A stretch of DNA of 29,200 nucleotides from CAZRHR01 sp964599915 (GTDB lineage Bacteria > Bacteroidota > Bacteroidia > CAIKAF01): the NCBI GenBank assembly GCA_964599915.1, contig CAZRHR010000031.1, forward strand, positions 1 to 29,200, in the 5' to 3' direction. Both the position numbers and the translations under genes were made by a program. The notes under the pieces were generated by a model that worked only from the letters and a program-made list of their open reading frames with translations, did no database searches and had not been told where the DNA came from. Numbering within the stretch: the first letter of the stretch is position 1; every line of letters starts with the position of its first letter. Of the stretch, positions 7,008-14,731 are shown piece after piece.

Positions 7008-8249
7008 TTACACACCTTGAATGGCGGTGCTGAATTGGCTTTTTTCGAGGGCTTGAACAGCAAAATCACGGGTTAAGGTGAAGGTGTGGTCAGGCTTTTC
7101 GGGTGCGTCGAACATTACGTCGTTCATGATGGCTTCGCATATGGAGCGTAGGCCGCGTGCTCCAAGTTTATAGGCCATGGCGCGTGAGACGATTTCTTGC
7201 AGCGCATCTTCTTCTACTTCTAACGTAATGCCATCGATGGAAAGCAGGCGTTGATATTGGCGTATGAGTGCGTTTTTGGGTTCTGTGAGGATCCGTCGTA
7301 AGGCATCGGCATCCAATGGGTCCAATGACGCTACCACGGGCAGACGGCCTACCAATTCCGGAATAAGTCCGAAGTTTTTGATGTCTTGTGGATTTACATA
7401 CTGCAAAAGACTTTCCCGCTGTAAACTGGCCTGTATTTTCCCGGAGTTAAAACCAATGGATTGGCGTGAAAGCCGGTCGGAAATGCGTCTTTCTATGCCG
7501 TCAAATGCGCCTCCGCAAATGAAGAGAATTTGTCGGGTGTCTACGGCGATGAGTTTTTGTTCGGGATGCTTTCTTCCGCCTTGTGGTGGGACTTGTATGA
7601 TGGAACCTTCCAACAATTTCAGTAGTCCTTGCTGCACGCCTTCGCCGGACACATCGCGTGTAATGGATGGATTATCTGATTTCCGAGCAATTTTATCGAT
7701 TTCGTCGATGAATACGATGCCTTGTTCGGCTTTTTGGACGTTGTAATCGGCGGCTTGCAACAGGCGAGAGAGCACACTTTCTACGTCTTCACCGACATAA
7801 CCGGCTTCGGTAAGTACGGTGGCATCGGCGATGCAAAAGGGGACATTGAGCATTTTGGCAATGGAGCGGGCCAAAAGGGTTTTCCCGGTTCCGGTTTCTC
7901 CAATGAGAATGACATTGGATTTTTCGATTTCTACTTCGTCTTCTTTGACGGGTTGTGCCAACCGTTTGTAGTGGTTGTACACGGCCACAGAAAGGACGCG
8001 TTTGGCTCGGTCTTGTCCAATCACGTATTGGTCTAAATGGGCTTTGATGGCAGAAGGTTTAAGGGTATTTAGTGCCGATTCTGCCTTTCGGGATTCTTTT
8101 TCCTTGAGGTTCATCGCCACGATATCCTTGGCTTGTTCTACACATTCGTTACAAATATTTCCTTCGGGTCCGGTGATGAGTAAATTCACCGCATGCCGGG
8201 GGCGCAGACAGAAGGCGCAGTGGTCTTCTTTTCTGGATTGTTTAGCCAT
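7008..8249 (-). CDS. clpX: ClpXP protease ATP-binding subunit ClpX
   Basis: The 413-residue AAA+ unfoldase feeds substrates to ClpP. The N-terminal zinc finger is complete (C11, C14, C33, C36). Walker A is GETGTGKT at 117-124, pore loop GYVG is at 150-153, and Walker B is IVFIDE at 178-183. The GGRKH (RKH loop) and an arginine-finger region (ELVGRLPV) follow. The C-terminal small domain contains the KLGARGLRSI sensor-2 motif. Length and domain order are normal. It lies downstream of clpP on the same strand, and a rho-independent terminator lies between them, so clpX probably also has its own promoter. No clear TAnnTTTG is present in the short gap. Confidence 0.97.
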   Translation of the reverse strand: MAKQSRKEDHCAFCLRPRHAVNLLITGPEGNICNECVEQAKDIVAMNLKEKESRKAESALNTLKPSAIKAHLDQYVIGQDRAKRVLSVAVYNHYKRLAQPVKEDEVEIEKSNVILIGETGTGKTLLARSIAKMLNVPFCIADATVLTEAGYVGEDVESVLSRLLQAADYNVQKAEQGIVFIDEIDKIARKSDNPSITRDVSGEGVQQGLLKLLEGSIIQVPPQGGRKHPEQKLIAVDTRQILFICGGAFDGIERRISDRLSRQSIGFNSGKIQASLQRESLLQYVNPQDIKNFGLIPELVGRLPVVASLDPLDADALRRILTEPKNALIRQYQRLLSIDGITLEVEEDALQEIVSRAMAYKLGARGLRSICEAIMNDVMFDAPEKPDHTFTLTRDFAVQALEKSQFSTAIQGV

Positions 8250-8271
8250 TGGAGACGTTAAAAACGTGATT

Positions 8272-8309
8272 TTAAAATAAAATCCACCGCCCCGATGAAG
8301 GGCGGCGGA
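8272..8309 (-). terminator. Rho-independent terminator of clpP
   Basis: TCCACCGCCC (8283-8292) pairs with GGGCGGCGGA (8300-8309) through a 10-bp GC-rich stem with one wobble or mismatch and a short loop. On the minus strand a TTTTATTTT tract follows (complement of about 8272-8282). It lies 17 bases past the clpP stop. Confidence 0.8.
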
Positions 8310-8325
8310 CTAAAAATGAGATGGA

Positions 8326-9003
8326 TTATGAATTGTGTTGTTTCAATAACACTTCATCGATCATGCCGTATTCTTTGGCTTCCTGGGCAATCATCCAGTA
8401 ATCGCGGTCGGAATCTTTTTCAACTTTGTCAAAGGGCTGTCCGGAATGGTGTGCAATGATGTCATACAGTTCCTTTTTCAGTTTACGCACTTCGTTTACT
8501 GTGATTTCCATGTCGGAAGCTTGTCCCTGTGTTCCTCCCATGGGCTGGTGAATCATGACCCGAGAATGTTTGAGGCCGGTGCGCTTTCCTGCTGTGCCAG
8601 CGCATAGTAGAACGGCGCCCATGGAAGCGGCCATACCCACGCAAATGGTGGCCACATCGGGTCCAATCCACTGCATGGTGTCATAGATACCAAGTCCTGC
8701 ATACACAGAACCGCCGGGACTGTTGATGTAAATTTGGATGTCGCGTTTGGCATCTGCACTTTCTAAAAACAGCAACTGGGCCTGGATGATGTTGGCGATA
8801 TAATCGTCGATGGGGGTGCCAAGGAAAATGATGCGGTCCATCATGAGGCGTGAAAACACGTCTACTTCCCTGAAGTTCACTGGCCGTTCTTCAATCACGG
8901 TACGGGTCATGCCTTGGATTTGACTGGTGTAGTTTTCCAAGTGCATACTACTGATTCCGCGGTGTTTTACGGCGTACTTTTTAAATTCATCGTGTGGAAA
9001 CAT
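8326..9003 (-). CDS. clpP: ATP-dependent Clp protease proteolytic subunit ClpP
   Basis: The 225-residue serine protease forms the barrel that ClpX docks on. The catalytic triad is visible as Ser127 (GMAASMGAV), His152 (MIHQPMGG) and Asp201 (SDRDYW). INSPGGSV, the oxyanion-loop segment, is at 93-100. A Bacteroidota-style N-terminal extension of about 30 residues precedes the core. The ATG at 9003 is chosen because an in-frame upstream start at 9060 would run through the tig terminator hairpin and adds an implausible leader. It is flanked by terminators on both sides, so it is transcribed separately from tig and probably from clpX. Confidence 0.96.
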   Translation of the reverse strand: MFPHDEFKKYAVKHRGISSMHLENYTSQIQGMTRTVIEERPVNFREVDVFSRLMMDRIIFLGTPIDDYIANIIQAQLLFLESADAKRDIQIYINSPGGSVYAGLGIYDTMQWIGPDVATICVGMAASMGAVLLCAGTAGKRTGLKHSRVMIHQPMGGTQGQASDMEITVNEVRKLKKELYDIIAHHSGQPFDKVEKDSDRDYWMIAQEAKEYGMIDEVLLKQHNS

Positions 9004-9029
9004 GGCTGAGAAATTTGATGTAATGCTAA

Positions 9030-9060
9030 GAAAAAGTGCCGACCCTGCAAAAGTCGGCAC
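9030..9060 (-). terminator. Rho-independent terminator of tig
   Basis: GTGCCGAC (9036-9043) and GTCGGCAC (9053-9060) form a perfect 8-bp stem. On the minus strand TTTTTC follows (complement of 9030-9035). It is positioned between the trigger factor stop and the clpP start. Confidence 0.85.
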
Positions 9061-9107
9061 GTGAATAAATCAAAAACAGAAAATCTTGGAAATGGTTTCG
9101 CGCGCCA

Positions 9108-10472
9108 TTAGGCTTCTGCGGTTTCGCGTGCTTCCTTGATTTGTTTAAATTCCTCCATGGGGATGTCTTGTTCTGTCACACCAATTTGCTGACGCACTTT
9201 GTCTACGGTGCGGGCTTCAAGAATGGACATGTACAAGCGGTCGGCTTCGGCGCGGTTGGAGAGGAAACGGTCGGTGACGGCATCTAGGCGGTCTTCCGGT
9301 AAAGCATAGCCAACCTCCAACATGCGACGGCGCATCATGTCACGGGCCTCTTCGCGCAGGGTTTCGGGTGAAACCTCTACTTCCATTTTCTGAGCGAGTT
9401 TGCTGCGCAGAATTTCCCAAGTAAAGCTGTCTTTATAGCTGTCCCAATTGGCTTCTACCTCATTGGGGTCAAAATTTTTGTTGTCGCGGTTAGAAATCAA
9501 CAACCAGCGCTTTAAGAAAGCCTCCGGAATGTCGAGGGGATTCATCTGACGGATTTTTTCACGAAGTTCCGTCATGAGCATCATGTTGGACTCATTCTGT
9601 ACGTTGGATACAACGTAGCGTCCAATGGCTTCTCTGAACTGGGTTTCGTCTTGGATGTTTCCTTCACCAAAAACCTCGTCAAAGAAAGCTTGATCAAGGG
9701 TCGCAGGCATTCTGCGGCTGATTTTGGAGATAAACAACTGAGCGGTTTCTGGGAGTTGAGCGATTTCGTCTTCGCTGCCTAGGCTAAGGTAAATGGAGGT
9801 GGCCCGCGCTTCGGCAAAAAGGTTGGTCAAAGGTAGGGTTACGGTATCTCCAGAAGCTTTACCAAGTAGTGCAGCTTTTCCTTCTTCACTGTCGATACGT
9901 GCCATGGGCAGGTAAATGCCGGCATTTCTTTTTTCTTCTCCTTCAGGTGTGGTGTACACCAATTCGCCAAACACGAAATCATCGGCTTCTACGGTATCTA
10001 CATCTACTGCATTTCCGTATTCTTTGGTCAGCTTTTCAATTTCTTGTTCAACACTTTCTTGGTTGGGCTGAACCCTGTAGTGAATAAATTCACCGCCGGA
10101 AGGGAGTACAGGATCTACATCTGGCATAAAGCCGATGTCGTAAGAAAATTCAAAAGAGGTGTCTTTGTCCCAATCGATAGGCGTTTGGGTAGCGGAAGGA
10201 AGCGGTTCTCCGAGGTATTGAATTTTTTGTTCCTCAATGTAGGCGAAGAGTTTGTCCACGGTCAGTTTTCCAATTTCGTCGGAAAGGACCTGTTTGCCAT
10301 ACATTTTCTGAACCATGCCTGCCGGAACTTTACCGGGTCGGAAACCGGGCATCGAAACTCTATTTCTAAGGGTTTTGAGTGCTTTTTCTACGATGTCCTG
10401 ATAATCTTCCTTGGCTATTTTAATACGAATGACGCCGTTGAGGGCGTCAATGTTCTCCCGGGTAATTTCCAT
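9108..10472 (-). CDS. tig: Trigger factor
   Basis: The 454-residue ribosome-associated chaperone greets nascent chains at the exit tunnel. The N-terminal ribosome-binding domain carries the signature GFRPGKVP at 43-50. The middle region (about 150-250, with ADDFVFGELVYTTPEGEE) corresponds to the PPIase domain position but is divergent from the FKBP-like consensus, as in other Bacteroidota trigger factors. The long helical C-terminal chaperone arms follow. The gene order tig-clpP-clpX is a widely conserved quality-control cluster. A -7 element sits 16 nt before the ATG, and tRNA-Leu is 30 nt upstream on the same strand, so read-through from the tRNA promoter is also possible. Confidence 0.94.
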   Translation of the reverse strand: MEITRENIDALNGVIRIKIAKEDYQDIVEKALKTLRNRVSMPGFRPGKVPAGMVQKMYGKQVLSDEIGKLTVDKLFAYIEEQKIQYLGEPLPSATQTPIDWDKDTSFEFSYDIGFMPDVDPVLPSGGEFIHYRVQPNQESVEQEIEKLTKEYGNAVDVDTVEADDFVFGELVYTTPEGEEKRNAGIYLPMARIDSEEGKAALLGKASGDTVTLPLTNLFAEARATSIYLSLGSEDEIAQLPETAQLFISKISRRMPATLDQAFFDEVFGEGNIQDETQFREAIGRYVVSNVQNESNMMLMTELREKIRQMNPLDIPEAFLKRWLLISNRDNKNFDPNEVEANWDSYKDSFTWEILRSKLAQKMEVEVSPETLREEARDMMRRRMLEVGYALPEDRLDAVTDRFLSNRAEADRLYMSILEARTVDKVRQQIGVTEQDIPMEEFKQIKEARETAEA

Positions 10473-10488
10473 GGGTTAATGCTTGGTC

Positions 10489-10496
10489 CAAATTTA
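10489..10496 (-). promoter_or_regulatory. -7 element of tig
   Basis: The minus strand reads TAAATTTG, an exact TAnnTTTG match, 16 nt before the tig ATG and 6 nt past the tRNA-Leu 3' end. A -33 box would fall within the tRNA gene and is not obvious, so this may be a weak promoter or chance. Confidence 0.4.
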
Positions 10497-10502
10497 AAAG
10501 AG

Positions 10503-10584
10503 TGCGGATGAAGGGACTCGAACCCCCACGCCTTTCGGCACCAGATCCTAAGTCTGGCACGGCTACCAATTACGCCACATCCGC
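10503..10584 (-). tRNA. tRNA-Leu (anticodon TAG)
   Basis: An 82-nt class II tRNA reads on the minus strand. The acceptor stem pairs GCGGATG with CATCCGC. The anticodon stem-loop is CCAGA/CTTAGGA/TCTGG (anticodon complement at 10548-10550). There is a short variable arm (TGCCGAAAGGCG) and a T-arm with GGTTCGAGTCC. The discriminator is A, as expected for leucine. CCA is not encoded. Confidence 0.94.
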
Positions 10585-10606
10585 AAAACCGTCAAACAAC
10601 GGGGGG

Positions 10607-10614
10607 CAAATATA
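10607..10614 (-). promoter_or_regulatory. -7 element of tRNA-Leu
   Basis: The minus strand reads TATATTTG, an exact TAnnTTTG match, 22 nt before the mature tRNA-Leu 5' end. A TTG lies closer than the standard -33 position, so the upstream element is poor. Confidence 0.6.
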
Positions 10615-10652
10615 CGACTTTTCACAACAGAAAAAAGAAATCGGGTTATTTT

Positions 10653-12926
10653 TTACCGACCTACGGCAGGAATTTCTGCGGGAATCCTTTGTTTCAAGCT
10701 TCGTTTGGTTTTCCTTTTCACGGCCCCTTTTCTAAGGTATCCGGCACTTTCATCGATGTAGGTATGGACTTTTTTGCCTTGTTTGAGGTCATATACTTGG
10801 TAAAACCAAACGTTATATGAAGGTCGTTTTACGGCGCCAAGAATAAAAACAGGGGTGAGATAGGGAAGAAATACGCTGAGGAGTACGGCCCTTCCAATGG
10901 CACCTTTGGCCGGATAGCGCAGCCTAAGCAGTCGCATTTCAGCGAGGTGAGAAATGCCTTGTGTGCCAAAGGTTTTGGTGGCTTCTTCTTGAAAAAGGGG
11001 CCACATATAAAGTTTGTTTCCTTCATTGAACCGAATTTGCCGCATGTATTGCTGGGCATAATAGTTTTGGTTCAAGTTGGCTGCGTTCAAATCCGGTGAA
11101 AAGGTGCTGGGTAAAACGGAAATGGTATTCGGGAAATTGGGGCTCAACGCTTCCAAATGATCGTGAATCCAGTTGGTGTTATTTTCTGAGATTTCATACA
11201 ATTCTACCGGGTCTTGTTCTTTGGTTTTGAAATCGATTTGGGTGCCTTGCGGTCTTACCACAAGTAAGTGTTCTGGCTGGGTGGTGGGTGGCCGTTTCTG
11301 GAAGAAGAGGGCCGGTTTTTTCTTTTCTTCCGCTTCGAGTGCTTGCACCCTTCTTTCTGCGCGGGTAAAGGCGTTTTTAAATGCGGTGTCTTTTAATTCC
11401 TTTTGAAATCCATAATGCAGGTAAACAAGGTCTTTAGGAGAAGCCCCTTTTCTAGTTTGTGATTTTCCTTTAGAGATGGTATCCGCCCCGTTTTCTGAGA
11501 TAGCGGGCATGGTTCCGGTTTGAAAACGCTGGTAAGAAAATTTGGCATGGCGCAAAAGTTGAAGGGCTAAATCGTCAGCAATCCTTCTAAATTCCGCACT
11601 TTTGGGGTAATCGATTTTGGCCGCCCAAGCATGTTTTAAAGCAAGCAAAAGCAGTTCTTCGCGCTGCATGTTATGAAATGCGGTCATTAGTTTTCGTTCT
11701 GCGCCCTCCGCTTTTTCAGGAGCCCAGTGTACTTTGTAAAAGCGCCGTTGGGCATGAGCCGACGCCAACAGATAAAGTGAGCGAACTTGCGCTAGGGTGA
11801 GGTAATAGCCTTTTTCGTAACGTGTCTCCAAGGATTTGGCATGGTAAAAAGCCAGTTCCGGCCGGTGGTCTTCCAAGTAAAGCATGCAGAGTTCGTATTG
11901 GGCCAATTTTCTCACATGGAAAAAGGCAGCTTCATCTACGATAAATTGTTTGCTTCCACGGAATCGGGTGGTGTCTGTGTTTTTTTTAACGGCAGCCAGG
12001 CGTAAAGCCACATCCGGGTGACTTGCATAATTGCGTTCATCGGCATCCTCTAAAGATGTTGATGAGGTATCGGCATTGGTTTTTTTGCCGCTTCCCTCCT
12101 TGACTACGGGAAGCACCCAAAGCCGGTCAGGGAGTTGAAGTTCGCCCAGGCTAAGCCATTCCGGTTTTACTTCCAAGGAGTCCACCGGTTTTTCGGCATG
12201 TTTCAGCATGTGAAACACGTCTTGAGATGCGCCAATGGCATAAGGAGATTTTCGAAATATGGTGAGACCGGCCAAATCTGCCTCGGTTTCAAGGGCGCGA
12301 GAAAACCTAGACCGCTCTAAACGCAGCACATCGGCGGCTTCATCTTTGGGCATTCTTCTTTTCCTTTGGCTGTCTTCTGCTCCTTTTCTAACGGATTGAA
12401 TGGCGTGTTGGTGCTTTACATGGATGTATTCATGACAAAGGATAAAAGCAAGTTCTGCTTCCGTTTTGAGTCTGGCCAGGAGGCCAAGTGAAACGAAAAT
12501 GTAGCCCTGTCGTGTGGCGAAAGCATTTACCACAGGAGATTTTAGAATATACACCTGTACATGGTCCGGCACCTCTTCGCTGGCCAATACTTTACGAAGG
12601 ACTTGGTTGCAATACTTTCCCACGGGATCGTTGTATAACACGCGCCCGGAGGCCATGAGCCGGTCAATTTCATGGGTAGAATGGCGTAAAAACTCTTGTT
12701 CGGCCAGGGCGACCCGCTGCTTTTTCTTAGAACCCGAAACCGGACTCATTTCCGCCTTGGCCCTTGTGGTGGATGACACCTGCAAAAAGGAAGGTAAAGG
12801 GTCTTGAGAAGATAAACTTGTGTAATGGTTAAAGTCTGTTGCTTGGCTATGGGTTGTAGAAAAACAAAACACGGTACCAAGACAAAATAAAGACGCAGAG
12901 CGCCACCAATGTAAAAAGTGATTCAT
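10653..12926 (-). CDS. Secreted M48-family metallopeptidase with long C-terminal extension
   Basis: This 757-residue protein has an N-terminal signal peptide (hydrophobic to about residue 27). An M48 (Ste24/HtpX/BepA-like) zinc protease domain follows at about 75-240. The motif HEYIH is at 165-169 and the downstream ligand region ETEAD at 213-217, with FVSLGLLARLKTEAELAFIL before the motif as in the family. Residues 320-470 are helical and TPR-like. A basic, low-complexity linker follows, then a C-terminal region with a hydrophobic segment (about 680-705). The protein likely acts in the periplasm or at the outer membrane in envelope protein quality control, by analogy with BepA; this is inferred. 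It is divergent from the DUF695 gene and ends 68 bp before tRNA-Leu on the same strand. Confidence 0.85.
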   Translation of the reverse strand: MNHFLHWWRSASLFCLGTVFCFSTTHSQATDFNHYTSLSSQDPLPSFLQVSSTTRAKAEMSPVSGSKKKQRVALAEQEFLRHSTHEIDRLMASGRVLYNDPVGKYCNQVLRKVLASEEVPDHVQVYILKSPVVNAFATRQGYIFVSLGLLARLKTEAELAFILCHEYIHVKHQHAIQSVRKGAEDSQRKRRMPKDEAADVLRLERSRFSRALETEADLAGLTIFRKSPYAIGASQDVFHMLKHAEKPVDSLEVKPEWLSLGELQLPDRLWVLPVVKEGSGKKTNADTSSTSLEDADERNYASHPDVALRLAAVKKNTDTTRFRGSKQFIVDEAAFFHVRKLAQYELCMLYLEDHRPELAFYHAKSLETRYEKGYYLTLAQVRSLYLLASAHAQRRFYKVHWAPEKAEGAERKLMTAFHNMQREELLLLALKHAWAAKIDYPKSAEFRRIADDLALQLLRHAKFSYQRFQTGTMPAISENGADTISKGKSQTRKGASPKDLVYLHYGFQKELKDTAFKNAFTRAERRVQALEAEEKKKPALFFQKRPPTTQPEHLLVVRPQGTQIDFKTKEQDPVELYEISENNTNWIHDHLEALSPNFPNTISVLPSTFSPDLNAANLNQNYYAQQYMRQIRFNEGNKLYMWPLFQEEATKTFGTQGISHLAEMRLLRLRYPAKGAIGRAVLLSVFLPYLTPVFILGAVKRPSYNVWFYQVYDLKQGKKVHTYIDESAGYLRKGAVKRKTKRSLKQRIPAEIPAVGR

Positions 12927-13035
12927 GTGGATTGGATGGATGATAAAGGTTTGGCTAAAGTAAAAAAAACTTTAAAACCTTAGAATCTCTTATTAAATTG
13001 TTAACTTTAATCATTCATTTTCTCCCACTACCACT

Positions 13036-13518
13036 ATGAAATCGACGTATTCATCCTCACCCACTCAATTGGCTTTGCCATGGGTCCGCTACCTCAGCGA
13101 GGTAGACGGAAAAAGGGCATTGATTGCTGTAAACAGCCAGCTGAAAAGCATGATTCAACCTACGCATCCTTACATGGGTTGGATTCGTTTGTCACCCGCC
13201 TTGGAGAATGCCACGGATTCCTTTGAAGCCACGCTGATGTTGTTTCAGCAGTTTTCGCAGGGTTTATTTTCTGCCATCGAAGCCTTACCCACAGAACTGG
13301 TAGGTTATGTGGCAGAACAGAATGAGATTACCTTGATTTTTTATAGCCGGGAGCGCATTTCACTGCGTCCGGTTTTAAAATCTTTCGTGAAAGACTGGAA
13401 AACATGGAACATAAGACCCGGCCAAATTATGGATGAATCGTGGGAAACCCACGATGATTTATTGTATCCCGCCCATTGGGAGCAAAAACAGCTCAGGTAC
13501 TTTTCTTCTCCGTTTTAA
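13036..13518 (+). CDS. DUF695 family protein
   Basis: This 160-residue soluble protein matches the DUF695 pattern I recall. An N-terminal W-x-x-YL-SEVDGKRALIAV stretch is followed by P-YMGWIRL. A central acidic helix precedes LVGYVAEQNEITLIFYS. A C-terminal helix precedes WE-THDDLLYP-HWEQ. The function of DUF695 is unknown. No signal peptide or transmembrane segment is seen. It is separated by 26 nt from the aminotransferase gene and may be co-transcribed with it. A weak -7-like sequence (TAACTTTA, 13002-13009) precedes the ATG by 26 nt. Start is the first ATG. Confidence 0.82.
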   Translation: MKSTYSSSPTQLALPWVRYLSEVDGKRALIAVNSQLKSMIQPTHPYMGWIRLSPALENATDSFEATLMLFQQFSQGLFSAIEALPTELVGYVAEQNEITLIFYSRERISLRPVLKSFVKDWKTWNIRPGQIMDESWETHDDLLYPAHWEQKQLRYFSSPF

Positions 13519-13544
13519 ATCTTTAGGTGTTGTATCTTGTGCCC

Positions 13545-14717
13545 ATGGAATTTTCAGGCACAATCTCGTCTAAATTGCCAAGGGTAAAGACCACCATTTT
13601 TTCGGTGATGTCTGCGTTGGCACAGGAAACCGGAGCGGTGAATTTATCTCAAGGTTTCCCTGATTTTCCTATGGATCCCGGGCTTATAGATGCCATGGCA
13701 GAGGCGGCTAGGAATGGGCATAATCAGTATGCGCCTATGCCGGGTTATTTTCCGTTGCGGGAAGCCATTGCGAAGATGAAGTCCGAGCTATACAGTTGCG
13801 CTTATAACCCGGAAACAGAAATCACCATAACGGCAGGTGGCACCCAGGCGATTTTTACCGCCATTACCGCTTTCATCCGTGAAGGGGATGAGGTCATGAT
13901 TTTTGAGCCGGCTTATGATTGTTATGTGCCGGCCATTGCCCTTGCCGGAGGCGTTCCCAAATTTGTGCAACTGGAAGGACCCGATTATAGTGTTCCATGG
14001 GCTTCTGTGAAAAAGCTGCTGAATCAGCGGACCCGAATGATTATTCTAAATTCGCCCCATAACCCAACCGGCGCCCTTTTGTCTGCGCAAGACATGGAGC
14101 AGTTGGAAAAAATGATCAAGGGAAAAGACATTTTAGTGCTTTCGGATGAAGTATATGCCCATTTACTTTATGACGGCCTGGAACACCAAAGTGTATGTCG
14201 GTTTCCGGAACTCGCCAAAAAGGCCATGGTGGTGGGCTCCTTTGGAAAGACCTATCATTGCACCGGCTGGAAAGTAGGTTATTTGGCGGCACCAGAAGCC
14301 CTGACAGAGGCATTCAGAAAAGTACATCAATACAATGTTTTCTCGGTAAATACGCCGGCCCAAGTGGCCTTTGCTTCTTTTTTAAACCGCCCGGAAACCT
14401 ATTTGCACTTAGCTGAATTTTATGGGCGCAAACGAGATTTGTTTTTTTCTTTGATGAAAGGATTGCCCTTCAAATTCAAGCCGGTACAAGGCGGATATTT
14501 TGCCTTGGCCAAGTATGGACATTTCTCCGACGCGTCCGATGTGGATTTTGCCAAGACGCTTACCAGAGAGGCCGGTGTGGCAACCATTCCTTTGTCGCCC
14601 TTTTATACCCAAGGGAAAGACGAGCACTACCTTCGCTTTTGTTTCGCGAAAACGGATGATACCCTACAAGCGGCAGCTAACCGCCTAAAAGACTGGGCTA
14701 GAAAACAATCGCTTTAA
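13545..14717 (+). CDS. PLP-dependent methionine/kynurenine-type aminotransferase
   Basis: The 390-residue fold-type I (class I/II) aminotransferase is closest in pattern to methionine aminotransferase YbdL and kynurenine aminotransferase. It has NLSQGFPDF at 33-41, QYAPMPGYFPLR, the TAGGTQAIF segment at 97-104, NSPHNPTG at 169-176 and DEVY at 201-204. The PLP lysine is K235 (GSFGKTYHCTGWKVGY). The last step of methionine salvage (ketomethiobutyrate to methionine) is a reasonable role; kynurenine or glutamine transamination is an alternative. ATG 13545 is chosen over an in-frame TTG at 13527, since EFSGTISSKLP fits family N-termini. The antiporter gene starts 14 nt after its stop. Confidence 0.9.
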   Translation: MEFSGTISSKLPRVKTTIFSVMSALAQETGAVNLSQGFPDFPMDPGLIDAMAEAARNGHNQYAPMPGYFPLREAIAKMKSELYSCAYNPETEITITAGGTQAIFTAITAFIREGDEVMIFEPAYDCYVPAIALAGGVPKFVQLEGPDYSVPWASVKKLLNQRTRMIILNSPHNPTGALLSAQDMEQLEKMIKGKDILVLSDEVYAHLLYDGLEHQSVCRFPELAKKAMVVGSFGKTYHCTGWKVGYLAAPEALTEAFRKVHQYNVFSVNTPAQVAFASFLNRPETYLHLAEFYGRKRDLFFSLMKGLPFKFKPVQGGYFALAKYGHFSDASDVDFAKTLTREAGVATIPLSPFYTQGKDEHYLRFCFAKTDDTLQAAANRLKDWARKQSL

Positions 14718-14731
14718 ACCAATTTAGTCCA

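Noticed and set aside
7264..7746. 160-codon plus-strand open frame antisense to clpX
   Set aside because: Shadow of a highly conserved gene; no independent coding evidence.
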